A stretch of DNA of 64,000 bases, taken from Straminergon stramineum. Its lineage: Eukaryota > Streptophyta > Bryopsida > Hypnales > Calliergonaceae. The stretch lies in NCBI GenBank assembly GCA_963920665.1, contig OY987265.1, positions 5,399,001 to 5,463,000 on the forward strand, given 5' to 3'. This document shows, piece after piece, positions 61,720 through 64,000 of this stretch (the stretch's first letter is position 1; each line of letters opens with the position of its first letter). A program made the translations under genes and the position numbers. The notes beneath the pieces were generated by a model that saw nothing but the letters and a program-made list of their open reading frames with translations, ran no database searches and was not told the origin of the DNA.

Positions 61720-62760
61720 AACTTAGAAGTCATGGTTTCATCATCAAGAGACAATTTATTGTTAATCATATCTTGCCTAAATTATATAAATGTAGGTTGA
61801 AACTTTATATTCAATCCTACATTCATATAGATCCTTCTATCAAACACAAAGTTAATTGCTACAATGCTTGTGATATTTTAGTATGTTTCATTTGAATTTT
61901 TTTGTAAAGTAAAAAATAATGTTAAATAGCCCTTAATAAAGAATTGTTGACCAAGTATTTCATTAGATCTATGAAATAGGAATTGTGAGAATAAAACAAC
62001 ATTGTCATAAAAAATCATAATTTTTTTTAAAAGAGATATTGTTGGTTCACCAAAATAAAATTCTAATGCATAACTTTCTAATGAATCTTCATCTTGCTCA
62101 AGAAAAAGAATATTGAAAAAGGATCTTTCTAATTCTACAGAAAAATGGTTGATTTTGGTTGATTACAATAAAATGTGGACTTTGTATAATTTCAGATGTA
62201 TAGTATTTGTTATAAAATATTCATAGATTGATTTATGGGTTCATAATTTATAACTTCATTTAATAAGAATAAATAAAAACAATTATCAAAATAAGATAGA
62301 ATATGGTATCATTCCATTGAGATACATAATTTATTCTACTAAAGTAGACACATTGTCTTATTAAGAATTTAAAAACATCCCACTCAGTTGTTTAATTATT
62401 TTTATCCCATTGAGATATAAAAATCATCCCACAAACTTAAGGTACAAAAAATATCCTAGTATGACACAAAACTATTCTACTAATACACATTAGCCATTCT
62501 ACATAAATAGATAGATCATTCTATCATCCTCTAGACTTATCAAACATCCCACCAACACACTCAAATTATCCTACTCAACTATAATTCTTCTCATCAAAAC
62601 ACGCAAACAATCCCCTTCCACTCATATTCAATTATCCTAATTAGTCCCAAAAATCGTCCTACAAAATCACCCCTTCATACAAACCCCATCCCTCACATAT
62701 ACACAAGAAATCATCCTATCTAGACATAAAAATCATCCCACTTTACACATAAACCATCTT
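61720..62760 (+). repeat. Dispersed repeat rich in 'atcatccca' phrases, copy 2
   Basis: It is the partner of 53,560-54,260 in direct orientation, with more spacer in its middle. It runs directly into the TTAA-type repeat at 62,763. Confidence 0.7.
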
Positions 62761-62762
62761 GC

Positions 62763-63009
62763 TTAACCCTTACATGTTACCAAGGACATTTTTTGTCCAA
62801 TGAATGATAAAGAATCTTCCTATATATGATAGAAGTACAATTGTAAATCCTTGGAATTTTGTGCAAAAAAAGATAATGCACAATCTAAGATCTTGCACAA
62901 TGGTTTCACCTCCAATGAGTATTTTTATTTTTTTAAGGTAGATGATGTGACACATTACCAAGATTGAGGAATGATTTCTATAGTCTCCAACCCGACATTT
63001 AAAGGTTAA
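62763..63009 (+). mobile_element. TTAA-type ~247-bp repeat, copy 3
   Basis: Left border TTAACCCTTACATG, right border TTTAAAGGTTAA. The interior matches the other three copies (gtccaatgaatgataaagaat, ttggaattttgtgcaaaa, gatgatgtgacaca). Confidence 0.65.
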
Positions 63010-63084
63010 ACATAGAAATCATCTCAACTCACACAAAAACCATCCCACCAAGACAAGAAAATCATCGCACCTCCTACCTAGCCT

Positions 63085-63590
63085 TTAACTAATATTGAGG
63101 GCCTTTTTTGTTTGATGGATGATAAAGAATTTTCCTACTATTGTATGGAAGGCAAAAGTGCAATTGTTCATCCTTGGAATTTTGTGCAGAAAGGAGAGAT
63201 CTTGTAGCTTGTAGTTTGACCTCCAAGAAGTATTTTCTTTTTCCTAAAGTAGGCAGGACGCTAAATCCTGCCAACAAAGTGGGCCCCAAAGGGACATTTG
63301 GTATTTTACCCGGGGATAAAAGTAAAACTAGCCCCCTATTTTGAGCTGTGTCTAGGGTATGTTTTAAACCTCTCTTAGCTAATTTGGGGTCTCTGATTGC
63401 AAATATGAATTCGGAATTTGCAAAAAAAATAATGTGCAAAAAGTAAAAAATTCCTGCGTTTTTCCCCATGGTAAATCTGCTCCTGCGGGGCCCACTTCGT
63501 TTTCAGGATTTACCGTCCTCCCTAAAGTAGACGATGTTCCAAAAGGGATGATTTCCACGGGTCACCAGTCCGAGGTCCTGTGAGCAAGAA
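63085..63590 (+). mobile_element. TTAA-type repeat, copy 4, split by a nested MITE
   Basis: The family text runs from about 63,085 to 63,251 and resumes at 63,522 with 'gacgatgttccaaaagggatgatttcc'. Its borders are worn. The break coincides exactly with the nested MITE at 63,252-63,520. Confidence 0.7.
63252..63520. mobile_element. Nested MITE, 269 bp, 9-bp (or 8-bp) target duplication
   Basis: The insertion is flanked by CCTAAAGTA on both sides (63,243-63,251 and 63,521-63,529). Its ends read inward GGCAGGACGCTAAATCCTG and GAGGACGGTAAATCCTG, and similarity runs on to AAGTGGGCCCC, so the inverted ends are about 36 bases with a few changes. Nine-base duplication points to the Mutator superfamily; reading the duplication as 8 bases (CTAAAGTA) would point to hAT. 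Non-coding. The host repeat is restored if the element and one duplication are removed. Confidence 0.85.
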
Positions 63591-63599
63591 CCCCGTGTT

Positions 63600-64000
63600 G
63601 CGGACTTGGGAAAGCCTGTGCGTGGACACACATGAAGCACTTCCGTCCCAGGGGCGCCATTTGTTCGTTTTTCCACCTCCTCTCGCCATGGCCAACAGCT
63701 AAGCAAGCTTACCTCGACCACGCCCGCACCCCGACGGAATCCTTCTCCTCTTTCCCAGGCACTCACTTTCATCGCGCCATTTCATTTCATGGTCGGATCG
63801 CCTGCGCCGTGCTGCTCCCTTTTTTTGCATACGGTAATTCAACAACTCTTCTATAAAGCTCTCTTCTCTCAATCTCTCGATCTCTGTCTCTCGTCAGCCA
63901 ATTGGTAACATGATTCCTCCAGTGCATGCCTCCATCGGAAAGCTCAGTACGATGCGATAACAGACGCGTGTAGGTCATTTCACGGCAACTGTTGTTTGCT
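63600..64000 (+). promoter_or_regulatory. GC-rich promoter-like start of a gene leaving the window
   Basis: GC and C-rich runs rise after 63,590. A TATA-like ctataaag at 63,851-63,858 is followed by a (CT)-rich initiator stretch (63,859-63,896), as in plant core promoters read on the plus strand. No start codon of a recognisable protein is reached before the window ends; frames on both strands here have no known domain. Confidence 0.4.

Noticed and set aside
63089..63469. 126-codon minus-strand frame
   Set aside because: It runs across the border of the nested MITE into the host repeat, so it cannot be a conserved gene.
1..64000. CRISPR arrays, tRNA or rRNA genes, LTR retrotransposon gag-pol
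   Set aside because: I looked for spaced direct repeats, GGTTCGA-type T-loops and reverse transcriptase or integrase motifs and found none convincing.

Overview
The window reads as nuclear DNA of a land plant. It is AT-rich, with gene islands of higher GC, GT-AG introns and plant-type gene families: an F-box/phloem-protein-2 (Nictaba-like) gene, an EMSY-LIKE ENT+Agenet gene, a plant-clade GH28 polygalacturonase and a TPS1-type trehalose-phosphate synthase relic. Low gene density and many old, small DNA-transposon derivatives fit a non-flowering plant (moss, lycophyte, fern or gymnosperm), but the sequence alone does not fix the lineage.

Layout. 1-5,010: repeats only (a 1.6-kb TTAA-ended element, a 1.1-kb foldback, a MITE). 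5,020-11,600 (+): a seven-coding-exon gene for a 752-residue protein with an acidic/coiled N-terminus, a middle part resembling a catalytically decayed tyrosine recombinase, and a proline-rich tail. 11,600-17,000: gene-poor. 17,040-20,400 (+): F-box/PP2 gene. 20,400-25,300: repeats, including a clean TTAA-flanked MITE. 25,300-27,297 (-): UMP/CMP (adenylate-type) kinase gene whose last exon was not found. 27,300-31,600: gene-poor, with a CACTA MITE. 31,600-35,900 (+): EMSY-LIKE gene with an uninterrupted CDS and a duplicated leader. 37,462-42,220 (-): polygalacturonase with seven coding exons, a long leader carrying ~255-bp tandem repeats and, upstream, eight perfectly phased 10-bp ACGT-type units. 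42,838-43,769 (-): TPS1 pseudogene. 44,073-45,465 (-): broken hAT transposase. 45,500-63,600: repeats, with a small block of exon-like sequence near 51.2-52.4 kb. 63,600-64,000 (+): GC-rich promoter-like start of a gene running off the window.

Exon structures were rebuilt by hand from reading-frame phase, splice signals and family conservation. The genes do not form a pathway; they are independent plant loci separated by transposon debris. The strongest leads are (1) the recombinase-like domain in the first gene, (2) several non-autonomous element families that share TTAA flanks and CCC-starting inverted ends, a piggyBac-like signature unusual for plants, and (3) the 10-bp-phased ACGT array upstream of the polygalacturonase. 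All family names rest on recognition by eye; no database search or alignment program was run.
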